From: VFKI01 sp964647825
GTDB lineage: Bacteria; Pseudomonadota; Gammaproteobacteria; DSM-16500
Assembly (NCBI GenBank): GCA_964647825.1
Contig: CAZYJL010000006.1
Location: forward strand, 62,001-126,000
DNA length: 64,000 nucleotides
Direction of reading: 5' to 3'
Below the pieces are notes generated by a model. That model worked only from the letters and a program-made list of their open reading frames with translations, ran no database searches and had not been told where the DNA came from. Of this stretch, positions 52,866-61,304 are shown piece by piece. Each line of letters opens with the position of its first letter. The stretch's first letter is position 1. The position numbers were made by a program, and so were the translations under genes.

Positions 52866-54290
52866 ATGAAACCGCAACGACAGTCTAGCTCGACTATTTA
52901 CACGATTTCTGCAATTGCAGCACTTGCAGGCTTATTATTTGGTTTCGACACAGGCATTATATCTGGCGCCCTCCTGTTCATCCAACAGGATTTTGTTCTT
53001 ACCACCCACATGAAAGAATTGATTGTCAGTAGCGTGTTACCAGGCGCGATGATCGGATCTTTAATGAGTGGCCGCCTAACCGACAGCTTTGGGCGTCGGC
53101 GCCTCATGTTAGCTGTCTCCGCCCTTTTCATTACTGGCACCGCTATTGCCTCTTTTGCATCGCAAGTGAATGGTATTCTCACTGGCCGTTTACTTATTGG
53201 GGTGGCTATTGGCATTGGTTCTTATACCGCCCCCCTCTACATCGCCGAGATCTCGCCAAGTAACCTCCGCGGCGCGCTCGTCTCACTGAACCAACTCGCT
53301 ATCACACTTGGCATCCTTGGCTCTTATCTGATTAATTACGCGTTTACCTCGACAGAAAACAGTTGGCGTTGGATGTTTGGTATTGGTCTCATCCCTGCTT
53401 TATTGCTTGCCATTGGCATGATTTTTCTGCCTGAAAGTCCTCGCTGGCTAGTGATGCGCAATCGAGACGAGGCCGCAAAGAAAATCCTATCTCGTGTGCG
53501 CGCCACCGCCCAAGAAGTGAGTACCGAATTATTCGACATTAAAAATAGCCTGCAAATTAAACAAGCAACTTTTAGAGAGATTTTTACACCATGGATTCTG
53601 CCAGTCTTATTCTTTGGCGCCATGCTTGGCTTTATTCAGCAAGTCACAGGGATTAACGCTATTATTTATTACGCCCCAACCATTTTCCAAATGGCAGGTT
53701 TCCATGATGCATCAAGTTCCATTCTTGCCACTGTCGGTGTGGGTGTTGTCAACGTTGCCTCCACGGTCGTTGCTATCTTTTTAATTGATCGCCTTGGCCG
53801 CCGTCCACTGCTCTTATCTGGTTTAGCCGGGATGTTTTTTAGTTTATTAGGCGTCGCATGGGTTTTCTATCAAGGCGCTGAAGCAGCCAATGTCTTTCGC
53901 TGGATCGCTTTAGGTTGCACCTTTACCTATATTATTTGTTTTGCTTTTAGTTTAGGTGCGATTCTTTGGTTAGTGGTTTCTGAAATTTTTCCATTAGAAG
54001 TCCGGGGTGCTGCTATGAGTATCGCGGTATTTAGCTGTTGGTTTTGGAATTATATGGTTTCCTCCAATTTTCTTTCCTTACTTGAAAAACTTGGGGCAAC
54101 AACAACTTTCCTCTTATTTGCGGCATTATGCGTATTTAGTTTTATCTTCTGTTATTTTAAAGCACCTGAAACACGCGGGGTTACGCTTGAACAGATTGAA
54201 AACAATATTCGCAAACGACTGCCATTGCGTGCGATTGGTCAACCGCCTACCCATCATTCTCTTAACAACACAGCAGAAATCTCTTCATGA
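52866..54290 (+). CDS. Sugar-proton symporter (MFS sugar porter family)
   Basis: A 474-residue, 12-helix transporter of the sugar porter family (E. coli XylE/GalP/AraE type). Diagnostic motifs are all visible: DSFGRRRLML after helix 2, RLLIGVAIGIGSYTAPLYIAEISP, PESPRWLV, QQVTGINAIIYYAPTIF in helix 7, DRLGRRPLLL and PETRGVTLEQIE at the end. Xylose, galactose, glucose or inositol cannot be told apart from sequence; the glucokinase gene overlapping its end by 4 bases points to glucose. Confidence 0.93.
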   Translation: MKPQRQSSSTIYTISAIAALAGLLFGFDTGIISGALLFIQQDFVLTTHMKELIVSSVLPGAMIGSLMSGRLTDSFGRRRLMLAVSALFITGTAIASFASQVNGILTGRLLIGVAIGIGSYTAPLYIAEISPSNLRGALVSLNQLAITLGILGSYLINYAFTSTENSWRWMFGIGLIPALLLAIGMIFLPESPRWLVMRNRDEAAKKILSRVRATAQEVSTELFDIKNSLQIKQATFREIFTPWILPVLFFGAMLGFIQQVTGINAIIYYAPTIFQMAGFHDASSSILATVGVGVVNVASTVVAIFLIDRLGRRPLLLSGLAGMFFSLLGVAWVFYQGAEAANVFRWIALGCTFTYIICFAFSLGAILWLVVSEIFPLEVRGAAMSIAVFSCWFWNYMVSSNFLSLLEKLGATTTFLLFAALCVFSFIFCYFKAPETRGVTLEQIENNIRKRLPLRAIGQPPTHHSLNNTAEISS

Positions 54291-55348
54291 ACAAACGCAT
54301 TATTTCTTGTGATTTGGGTGGCACAAAATGTGCCGCAGGTGTCGTGGAGTATCAACCTGATACACGTAGACTGACGTGTACACAGCGTACTGCGCTGCGC
54401 ATTGCCGAGTTTGGTTCTCTTGCTGAATTACTTCATCAATTAGAATCGTTATTTGGTTTTACTTTACAAGAAGCTGACGCGATCTGTATTGGTGCTGCAG
54501 GGCAATACAATGGTGAAGAATTAATTTATGCTGGCGCGTATCCATATCCGATGAATTTTGCGGCACTTGCGCGTGAGCAAAATTGGCCTCGCTTTGCAAT
54601 TGTGCATGATTACACACCCATTGTCTGCGCAACGTTTACCGACTACATGCAACAACCCGATAATATTCAATGGTTAAACAATGCCACTGCCGATATTTAT
54701 GGCCGCCGTGTTGCCTTTGGTTTAGGCACAGGACTTGGGATGAAAGACGGTGTGTTATTCCCTGACGGTAATTTTTGGCTCGGCAAAAATGAAGTGGGGC
54801 ACATTGGTATCACGTTACCGCCACATGCAAACGCACTGCGATTAAAACAGCATTACGCTTTGATGCAATTTCTTGAAAAAGAAACACCATTAACCTTTGA
54901 AAAAATTCTTTCAGGTCCTGGCACTGTCAGACTCTATCGTTTCTTTTATCCAAACGAAAAAGACATTACTCCGGCGGAAATATGGGCGTTACTCCCCACA
55001 GGTAAAATTGATGAAATGCTCGATGCATTTGCTTTTTATCTCGGTCTATTTATTGGCACGTTACAACTGATTTTCATGCCAGAAGGTGGCATTTATGCGA
55101 CGGGCGGCGTCACACTGCATTATTTAGACGTCTTTAAACAACCTGCATTTCAAGAAGGGTTACACTGTTCGCCTGCTTATTTAGCACAACGCGAAAAAAT
55201 GCCCTTAGGCATTCTCTGCAATCAAGAGCATGCTATTTTAGGCGGAGGCTATTACGCTCTGAAACGACTCCTCCCGGAAAATATTACCTCGATCAACCGT
55301 CCTCATCTGTTACCACCCTTACAAGAAACAGGCTCAGGTGAAGCATAG
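54287..55348 (+). CDS. glk: Glucokinase (Glk family)
   Basis: Phosphorylates glucose with ATP in the cytoplasm. The 353 residues begin with the phosphate-binding DLGGTKCAAGVV, then GAAGQYN, a central LGTGLGMKDG and GKNEVGHIGIT carrying the sugar-binding Glu and His, and LSGPGTVRLYRFF, which matches the Glk LSGxGLxxLYR signature. No zinc-binding cysteine motif of the ROK type is visible. The ATG overlaps the transporter stop as ATGA, so import and phosphorylation are coupled. The enzyme is about 30 residues longer than E. coli Glk. Confidence 0.88.
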   Translation: MNKRIISCDLGGTKCAAGVVEYQPDTRRLTCTQRTALRIAEFGSLAELLHQLESLFGFTLQEADAICIGAAGQYNGEELIYAGAYPYPMNFAALAREQNWPRFAIVHDYTPIVCATFTDYMQQPDNIQWLNNATADIYGRRVAFGLGTGLGMKDGVLFPDGNFWLGKNEVGHIGITLPPHANALRLKQHYALMQFLEKETPLTFEKILSGPGTVRLYRFFYPNEKDITPAEIWALLPTGKIDEMLDAFAFYLGLFIGTLQLIFMPEGGIYATGGVTLHYLDVFKQPAFQEGLHCSPAYLAQREKMPLGILCNQEHAILGGGYYALKRLLPENITSINRPHLLPPLQETGSGEA

Positions 55349-55365
55349 GAAAAACAGCATAACGA

Positions 55366-55509
55366 CTCAAGCTCTCTAAAATACACTCAATTTTTTGAGA
55401 AAAACGAGCAAACAAGGCGGTTTGCGAAAGCAAAAATTGTATATGAATTATGAATATATATTTTTTGCGGTTTTGATAAAAAATTTAGTGTATTTTTAGA
55501 GAGCTTGAG
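55366..55509. repeat. Palindromic element family C, copy 2
   Basis: Arms beginning CTCAAGCTCTCTAAAATACA and ending GTGTATTTTTAGAGAGCTTG are inverted repeats of about 40 bp with small bulges. The core has the GCAAAC (55408-55413) / GTTTGC (55420-55425) hairpin and TTTTGCGGTTTTGATAAAAAA shared with the copy at 43390-43515, whereas the outer arm CTCTCTAAAATACACT is private to this copy. It lies between glk and prpB, 40 bases before the prpB start. Confidence 0.85.
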
Positions 55510-55549
55510 CAAGCAAGAAACAGCAAAAAAATAGACAGGGATAGACGCT

Positions 55550-56458
55550 ATGACGAGTGCCGGCAAGAAGCTTACAGTATGTATGGCACAAGAAAATCCG
55601 CTACAAATTATAGGGACACCTAACGCTATTACCGCATTACTTGCGAAACAAGCAGGCTTTCGCGCGATCTATCTGTCTGGTGCAGGCGTTGCGAATGCGT
55701 CTTTCGGTGTACCAGACCTTGCTATTACGACACTCAACGATGTATTGGAAGATGCTCGACGAATTACGAATACCGTTGATTTACCACTCTTAGTCGATAT
55801 TGATACGGGCTGGGGCGGTGCATTCTCTATCGCACGTACCATCCGCGAGATGATCAAAGCAGGTGTTGCAGCAGTGCATATTGAAGATCAAGTGCAAGCG
55901 AAACGCTGTGGCCACCGCCCGGGCAAACAAGTCGTCTCAACAGAGGAAATGGTAGATCGACTTAAAGCTGCGCTTGATGCACGCACCGATGATCAATTTA
56001 AAATTATGGCGCGCACAGATGCATTGGCTAGCGAAGGACTCGAAAAAACTATTGCTCGTATTCAATCTTATGTGGAAGCCGGTGCAGATATGATTTTCTT
56101 TGAAGGGGCAAAAACACTTACAGACTATCAAGCCGTCACACAAGCGTGCACACGCCCTGTCCTTGCTAACATCACTGAATTTGGTGTCACGCCACTTTTT
56201 ACATGCGATGAACTCAAATCGGTTGGCATTCGTTTAGTGTTATACCCACTGACTGCCTTTCGTGCCATGAATGCAACTTGCTTACATATTTTTAATACCG
56301 TACGCCAAGAAGGAACGCAAAAAAATCTTCTTCCGCTGATGCAAACCCGTGAAGCGTTATATACGCTGCTCGGCTACCATGCATTTGAAAAGAAACTCGA
56401 TACGCTATTTGGAAAGGAAAGCCATCATGAATCAAGCAATAGGGAAAAGAGCAACTAA
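55550..56458 (+). CDS. prpB: 2-methylisocitrate lyase PrpB
   Basis: Cleaves 2-methylisocitrate to pyruvate and succinate in the methylcitrate cycle of propionyl-CoA disposal. The catalytic loop KRCGH is at 118-122, preceded by VDIDTGWGG (metal site) and HIEDQ. The 302-residue length and SGAGVANASFGVPDLAITTL at residues 43-62 (in part) separate it from isocitrate lyase. It overlaps prpC by 32 bases, and together with prpC, prpD and corA forms a tight plus-strand operon. Confidence 0.95.
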   Translation: MTSAGKKLTVCMAQENPLQIIGTPNAITALLAKQAGFRAIYLSGAGVANASFGVPDLAITTLNDVLEDARRITNTVDLPLLVDIDTGWGGAFSIARTIREMIKAGVAAVHIEDQVQAKRCGHRPGKQVVSTEEMVDRLKAALDARTDDQFKIMARTDALASEGLEKTIARIQSYVEAGADMIFFEGAKTLTDYQAVTQACTRPVLANITEFGVTPLFTCDELKSVGIRLVLYPLTAFRAMNATCLHIFNTVRQEGTQKNLLPLMQTREALYTLLGYHAFEKKLDTLFGKESHHESSNREKSN

Positions 56459-57566
56459 AACAGGTGGGTTAGCCGGTGTCGTCGCTGGCGAAACAGCTAT
56501 TAGCACTGTTGGTAAAGAAGGCGCTGGCCTCACCTACCGCGGCTACGACATTGCTGCACTTGCCACCTATGCTAGCTTCGAAGAGGTTGCTTGGCTGCTC
56601 ATTCACGGCGAATTACCCGACGCCAATGAATTAAATCATTACCGCGCAACCTTGATAAAAAATCGTACGTTACCTTTTGCTTTACAACAATTACTAGAAC
56701 ATATACCAGCCCACGCGCACCCCATGGATGTTTTACGAACCGGCTGCTCCATGCTTGGGACACTGGAACCTGAAACCGCTACACACGATCAAATCACGAT
56801 TGCAGATCGATTAGTGGCTTGTTTTCCAAGCATGTTACTTTATTGGTATCAGTTTCATCGTACGGGTAAACGCATCGAAACAGATTCAAAGGAAGAAACC
56901 GTTGCCGGTTATTTTTTACATTTATTAACAGGCAAAGAAAACCCCAACGCGGAATGGCGTCGCGCACTGGATGTCTCACTGATTTTATATGCAGAGCACG
57001 AATTTAATGCCTCGACATTTGCTGCACGCATCACTGCATCGACACAATCCGATTTTTATTCTGCAATTGTCTCAGGGATTGGTACGCTCCGCGGCACATT
57101 ACATGGTGGTGCCAATGAAGAAGCGATGGCATTGATTATGCAATTTAAAACACCCGAATTAGCAGCCAAAGGGGTGTTAACCATGTTAGAAAATAAAGAA
57201 AAAATCATGGGATTTGGACATCGTGTTTATAAAATTGCTGATCCTCGTTCTGAAATTATTAAACCATGGTCAGAAAAATTATCGAAAACAGCAACAGATG
57301 GTTATTTATTTGCGATCTCTGAATGCATTGAAAAAATTTTATGGGAAAGCAAACATTTATTTCCTAATTTAGATTTTTATAGTGCAACGACTTATCATTT
57401 CTGCGGCATTCCAACAGAATTATTTACACCACTTTTTGTGATCTCACGCGTTACCGGTTGGAGCGCACATATTTTTGAACAACGTCGTGATAATCGATTA
57501 ATCCGTCCAGATGCCACTTATCGCGGACCTGCACCACGCCCTTTTTTGCCTTTGGCGCAACGATAA
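56427..57566 (+). CDS. prpC: 2-methylcitrate synthase PrpC
   Basis: Condenses propionyl-CoA and oxaloacetate to 2-methylcitrate. The start at 56427 has GGAAAGGA 8 bases upstream and lies inside the end of prpB; upstream in-frame ATGs are not needed. The 379 residues show GLTYRGYDI, the citrate synthase signature GFGHRVYK and the C-terminal Arg region EQRRDNRLIRP. Short length is typical of PrpC rather than of hexameric GltA. prpD follows after 13 bases. Confidence 0.94.
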   Translation: MNQAIGKRATKTGGLAGVVAGETAISTVGKEGAGLTYRGYDIAALATYASFEEVAWLLIHGELPDANELNHYRATLIKNRTLPFALQQLLEHIPAHAHPMDVLRTGCSMLGTLEPETATHDQITIADRLVACFPSMLLYWYQFHRTGKRIETDSKEETVAGYFLHLLTGKENPNAEWRRALDVSLILYAEHEFNASTFAARITASTQSDFYSAIVSGIGTLRGTLHGGANEEAMALIMQFKTPELAAKGVLTMLENKEKIMGFGHRVYKIADPRSEIIKPWSEKLSKTATDGYLFAISECIEKILWESKHLFPNLDFYSATTYHFCGIPTELFTPLFVISRVTGWSAHIFEQRRDNRLIRPDATYRGPAPRPFLPLAQR

Positions 57567-57579
57567 AAAAGGATACCCC

Positions 57580-59064
57580 GTGCTCTCATCGATGACAGAA
57601 AAAAATAATAAACCTACGCCCGATAGCGAATTACAAACCATTGCTAATTATATTATCGATTATCAAATCGATAGTCCGCTTGCCATGCATACAGCGTATC
57701 TTTGTTTGCTCGATGCCATCAGTTGTGCCTTGATGGCATTACAATCTGCTCAATGTCGACGATTACTGGGTCCCATTGTGCCGCACACTATCGTACCACA
57801 TGGTGCGCGTGTACTGGGTTGTCCTTTTATTTTAGACCCCGTCACCGCGGCTTTTAATATTGGCACATTAATTCGTTGGTTAGATTTCAATGACACGTGG
57901 TTAGCCGCCGAATGGGGGCATCCTTCTGACAATCTCGGTGCCATTTTAGCGGTTAGTGATTTTGTCAGCCAACAACGTCTCCTACATCAACAACCACCGC
58001 TTTGCATGCGCGATATTTTTATCGCAATGATTAAAGCCTATGAAATTCAAGGCATCCTTGCATTAGAAAATAGTTTAAATCGCGTCGGTCTCGATCATGT
58101 CGCCTTTGTGAAAGCAGCGTCTGCTGCATGTGCCATGCAATTACTCGGCGGTGATAAGAATAAAATTATCGATGTGTTATCTGCGGTATGGGTTGATGGT
58201 CAAGCGCTGCGCACGTATCGCCACGCACCCAATACCGGTTCTCGCAAATCTTGGGCGGCAGGTGATGCTACCGCACGCGCCGTGTTTTTGGCATTACTCA
58301 CTCAAAAAGGAGAAACTGGTTGCCCCACTGCATTCACTGCAAAAAAATGGGGGTTTTACGATGTCTCTTTTCATGGAAAATCCTTTCATTTTCCTCAGGC
58401 TCTAACGAGTTACGTGATGGAAAATATATTATTTAAAGTCGCGTATCCAGCTGAATTCCATGCACAAACTGCAGTTGAGTGCGCGATTTTGTTACATCCT
58501 ACAATCATGCAAAAATTAGATAAAATTGAAAAAATTATTCTGACAACACAAGAATCCGCTATTCGTATTATTAGCAAAACAGGCCCATTACATAATTATG
58601 CGGATCGCGATCATTGTCTGCAATATATGGTGGCAGTCGCATTATTATATGGCACACTCGATGCAGCCTCTTATACAGATAGCTTTGCAGCAGATCCTCG
58701 CATTGATGCATTGCGCAAAAAAATGCATGTTGAACATGATCCAGCCTTTAGCAAAGCGTATCTTGATCCTGCAACACGTTCTATCCCTAATGCAATACAA
58801 GTATTTTTTACCGATGGGACAGAAACTGAAAAAATAACGATCCATTATCCTTTAGGTCATCAAAAACGTCGTGCAGAAGCTAAGCCTTTATTACACCATA
58901 AATTTGTAAGCGCTGTGCAGCATACCTTTGAACCGCAGCATGCTGAGAAAATCATACACTCTCTAACAGATGAAGAGACATTTTCAATGCTACCCGTGAA
59001 TGAATTGATGACATTACTGATGACTGAACGTTTTTTTCAAAAGGAATCTTATGCTATCACATGA
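57580..59064 (+). CDS. prpD: 2-methylcitrate dehydratase PrpD
   Basis: Dehydrates 2-methylcitrate to cis-2-methylaconitate. The GTG at 57580 is preferred as start because AAGGA stands 6 bases upstream and no ATG has as good a site (next ATG 57592). The 494 residues show the MmgE/PrpD family block WLDFNDTW with HPSDNLG, and EIQGILALENSLNRVGLDHV. Length agrees with E. coli PrpD (483). The gene overlaps corA by 14 bases. No acnD, prpF or prpR is seen here. Confidence 0.94.
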   Translation: MLSSMTEKNNKPTPDSELQTIANYIIDYQIDSPLAMHTAYLCLLDAISCALMALQSAQCRRLLGPIVPHTIVPHGARVLGCPFILDPVTAAFNIGTLIRWLDFNDTWLAAEWGHPSDNLGAILAVSDFVSQQRLLHQQPPLCMRDIFIAMIKAYEIQGILALENSLNRVGLDHVAFVKAASAACAMQLLGGDKNKIIDVLSAVWVDGQALRTYRHAPNTGSRKSWAAGDATARAVFLALLTQKGETGCPTAFTAKKWGFYDVSFHGKSFHFPQALTSYVMENILFKVAYPAEFHAQTAVECAILLHPTIMQKLDKIEKIILTTQESAIRIISKTGPLHNYADRDHCLQYMVAVALLYGTLDAASYTDSFAADPRIDALRKKMHVEHDPAFSKAYLDPATRSIPNAIQVFFTDGTETEKITIHYPLGHQKRRAEAKPLLHHKFVSAVQHTFEPQHAEKIIHSLTDEETFSMLPVNELMTLLMTERFFQKESYAIT

Positions 59065-60118
59065 CATCCATCATCTCGTGAAAAATGCAGGGAAAGCACC
59101 AGGAACGCTCTCTTACACGGGCAAAAAAAAATATCCGACCACCGTAACAGTCTGTCATTATTCTGCTGATCATTTTGATGAAAAAATTTGTCACACGCTT
59201 GAAGAAATCATTGCGATGACAAAAAAACCGGGGAATCTCTGGGTCGATGTTACTGGTTTACAACATGTCGAATGGGTAGAAACTATTTTAAACCATTTTG
59301 GTATTCATCCATTAACCGCAGAAGATATTCTCAGCAATGCCCAACGACCAAAATTAGAAGAATTTGATCATTATATTTTTGTGACACTCAAAGATCTTGA
59401 TTGGCATAAAAAAAAGAAAACATTTTCCATTCATCAATTAAGTTTAATTTTAAAAGAAAAAATTGTTTTAACCTTTTCTGATTGCCCACAAACTGAAATT
59501 ATTGCCATTCGTAAAAAACTGGCTAGCCGTCCAAATCAACGATTACGCGAACAAAAGGCAGATTATTTATTTTACCGCTTACTTGACAGTCAAATTGATG
59601 AATATTTTATTGTATTAGAAGCGATTGGTGAAAAAATTGATTATACAGAAAATCATATTCTAACGAATCCATCGCGTCACAATGCACGTCAAATTTATCG
59701 CATGAAACGTCAAATGTTATTATTGCGAAAAATTATTTGGCCAATGCGTGAAGTCGTGAATCATCTCTCACAACTTAATGAGAAATTTATTTCACACTTT
59801 ACCCGTATTTATTTACGTGATTTATATGATCATACCATGCAAACCATTGATACTGTTGAAACCTATCGCGATATTACTTCTAGCTTAATGGATATTTATC
59901 TTTCTAGCTTAACCAATCGTTTAAATGAAGTCATGAAAACACTCACAATTATTTCCACTATTTTTATTCCAATGACGTTTATTGCCAGTGTTTACGGCAT
60001 GAATTTTATTAATATGCCAGAATTGGAATGGCGCTATGGTTTTTATTTTGCGCAAGGCATGATGGTGGCAGTCGCAGTCTTGATGTTAGGGTATTTTCGT
60101 TGGAAGAAATGGTTTTAA
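59051..60118 (+). CDS. corA: CorA-type magnesium/cobalt transporter
   Basis: Pentameric divalent-cation channel of the inner membrane. The 355 residues consist of a large cytoplasmic N-terminal domain and two C-terminal helices, with the selectivity motif YGMNF (Tyr315-Gly316-Met317-Asn318) between them, and a short basic tail (FRWKKWF). The ATG overlaps the 3' end of prpD by 14 bases, an unusual placing that couples it to the methylcitrate genes. A family A palindrome follows its stop. Confidence 0.95.
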   Translation: MLSHDIHHLVKNAGKAPGTLSYTGKKKYPTTVTVCHYSADHFDEKICHTLEEIIAMTKKPGNLWVDVTGLQHVEWVETILNHFGIHPLTAEDILSNAQRPKLEEFDHYIFVTLKDLDWHKKKKTFSIHQLSLILKEKIVLTFSDCPQTEIIAIRKKLASRPNQRLREQKADYLFYRLLDSQIDEYFIVLEAIGEKIDYTENHILTNPSRHNARQIYRMKRQMLLLRKIIWPMREVVNHLSQLNEKFISHFTRIYLRDLYDHTMQTIDTVETYRDITSSLMDIYLSSLTNRLNEVMKTLTIISTIFIPMTFIASVYGMNFINMPELEWRYGFYFAQGMMVAVAVLMLGYFRWKKWF

Positions 60119-60135
60119 TAAAATTAATTAAAAAA

Positions 60136-60319
60136 TAATAGATCAGTGGGGGTGTGTTTTTTTGCTTAACTGCATATCAGTCGTCCATCGGCTGTTGAAA
60201 GTGATCAAAGCTAAGCCCTTTCTGATTACATGAAGCGTCCTTTTATCAGTAAAATGCAGTTTGCTGTTTGGCAATTGCGGTCAGTTAAGCAAAAAAAACA
60301 CACACCCACTGATCTATTA
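60136..60319. repeat. Palindromic element family A, copy 2
   Basis: Arms 60136-60172 and 60282-60319 are inverted repeats of 37-38 bp with one mismatch and one extra T. The inner arm TTTTTTTGCTTAACTGCATA and the right inside TGGCAATTGCGGTCAGT match copy 1 (6478-6662). The outer arm (TAATAGATCAGTGGG...) differs from copy 1 at about a third of positions yet is matched in the opposite arm. Like copy 1 it lies between two convergent genes, here corA and cvpA. Confidence 0.85.
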
Positions 60320-60348
60320 CAATAAAAAGCAAATCATAAAAAACTATC

Positions 60349-61011
60349 CTACTGAAACACACGTGTCGTCGGCACACTCTCTGGTGCTTTACTCTCCCCG
60401 TTTTTTTGCACATCGTCCGCGGTATTACTTAATTCTGGTAAACTTTTGTTAATGCGATCGCGCACTGTTGTCAGATGTGGCTCAACAATGACACCAAACT
60501 TCTGCACAGCAGGTTGAAGCGCGAGAATAACGCGTGATGCCTGCCAGCTCTCTTGCTCCTTGACCGGGGTCATCTGCAATAAAAAAATCACAATTAACGC
60601 AATCAGCAACCCTTTTCCTAGACCAACGACACTGCCAATAAAGCGATTAAATAAACTAATACCGCCACCTTCCACGACACGATTCGCAAAATACCCTATG
60701 ACAGAACCAATCAGTAGCGTGCCAAAAAACAATAAACAAAAACTTGCACCCAGAGAAAATAAAGACGCTTGACTTGCAACAGCACTCCCCATATCACCTG
60801 TCTCGGAAACAGAAGAGACGACTGACTGCATATACCGCAAATTAGAAAACCATCCTGCTAATGGTTGTGTAAAGAAAACCGCAACAAAAAAACCCGCCAC
60901 CCAAGAAAGTATCGAAAAAATCTCACGTGCGCCGCCACGCCACATCCCTAAGAAAACAGATAAAGCAAATACAGCAAAAAAAGTCGTATCGATCCAGTTA
61001 TAGCCACTCAT
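60349..61011 (-). CDS. cvpA: CvpA family membrane protein
   Basis: Inner membrane protein of 220 residues. CvpA of E. coli is needed for colicin V export and envelope tolerance, with molecular function unclear. Four hydrophobic segments are seen: about 5-20, 30-48, 78-105 and 118-140. Typical patterns are NWIDTTFFAVFALSVFLGMWRGGAREIF (in part, NWID and RGGAREI), FSLGASF and LFNRFIGSVVGLGKGLLIAL. The C-terminal 80 residues are hydrophilic. purF, its common neighbour, is not downstream here. Confidence 0.9.
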   Translation of the reverse strand: MSGYNWIDTTFFAVFALSVFLGMWRGGAREIFSILSWVAGFFVAVFFTQPLAGWFSNLRYMQSVVSSVSETGDMGSAVASQASLFSLGASFCLLFFGTLLIGSVIGYFANRVVEGGGISLFNRFIGSVVGLGKGLLIALIVIFLLQMTPVKEQESWQASRVILALQPAVQKFGVIVEPHLTTVRDRINKSLPELSNTADDVQKNGESKAPESVPTTRVFQ

Positions 61012-61304
61012 ACAGAAAGTCTCCTTGATATGATTTGGCGGTCCTGTGCCTCAGTTTATCCCTATTCGTGCAATTGCTTTATTTAATGATAAGCCTGTTT
61101 AATTCAATTTCGAAAGCAATCTTGCTATATCCGATTGAAAATAGTGCAAAATTAATTGCATTATTTATTGATTGATTAATTATTGAACTTTGCTTCTCAT
61201 CCATAAACATACAACCAACTTTGTCTTGCGATGCACAATGCTTGCGCTCATGCGGCAATTCAGCAATCATTGTTGCCCCAAATAAAATGCAAGTGTAGTG
61301 ATCA
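61012..61304. other. Divergent intergenic region with a doubtful small frame
   Basis: 293 bp between cvpA (minus) and lnt (plus). A minus-strand open frame of 63 codons (61079-61270, starting MIAELPHERKHC) shows two Cys and alternating hydrophobic residues in its second half, and TGGGG stands about 6 bases before the ATG. It has no recognisable family and no clear promoter, so I do not call it as a gene. No repeats of families A-D are present. Confidence 0.4.

Noticed and set aside
61079..61270. 63-codon minus-strand frame between cvpA and lnt
   Set aside because: Possible small protein, but no recognised family, promoter or neighbour logic; left as a note on the intergenic region.
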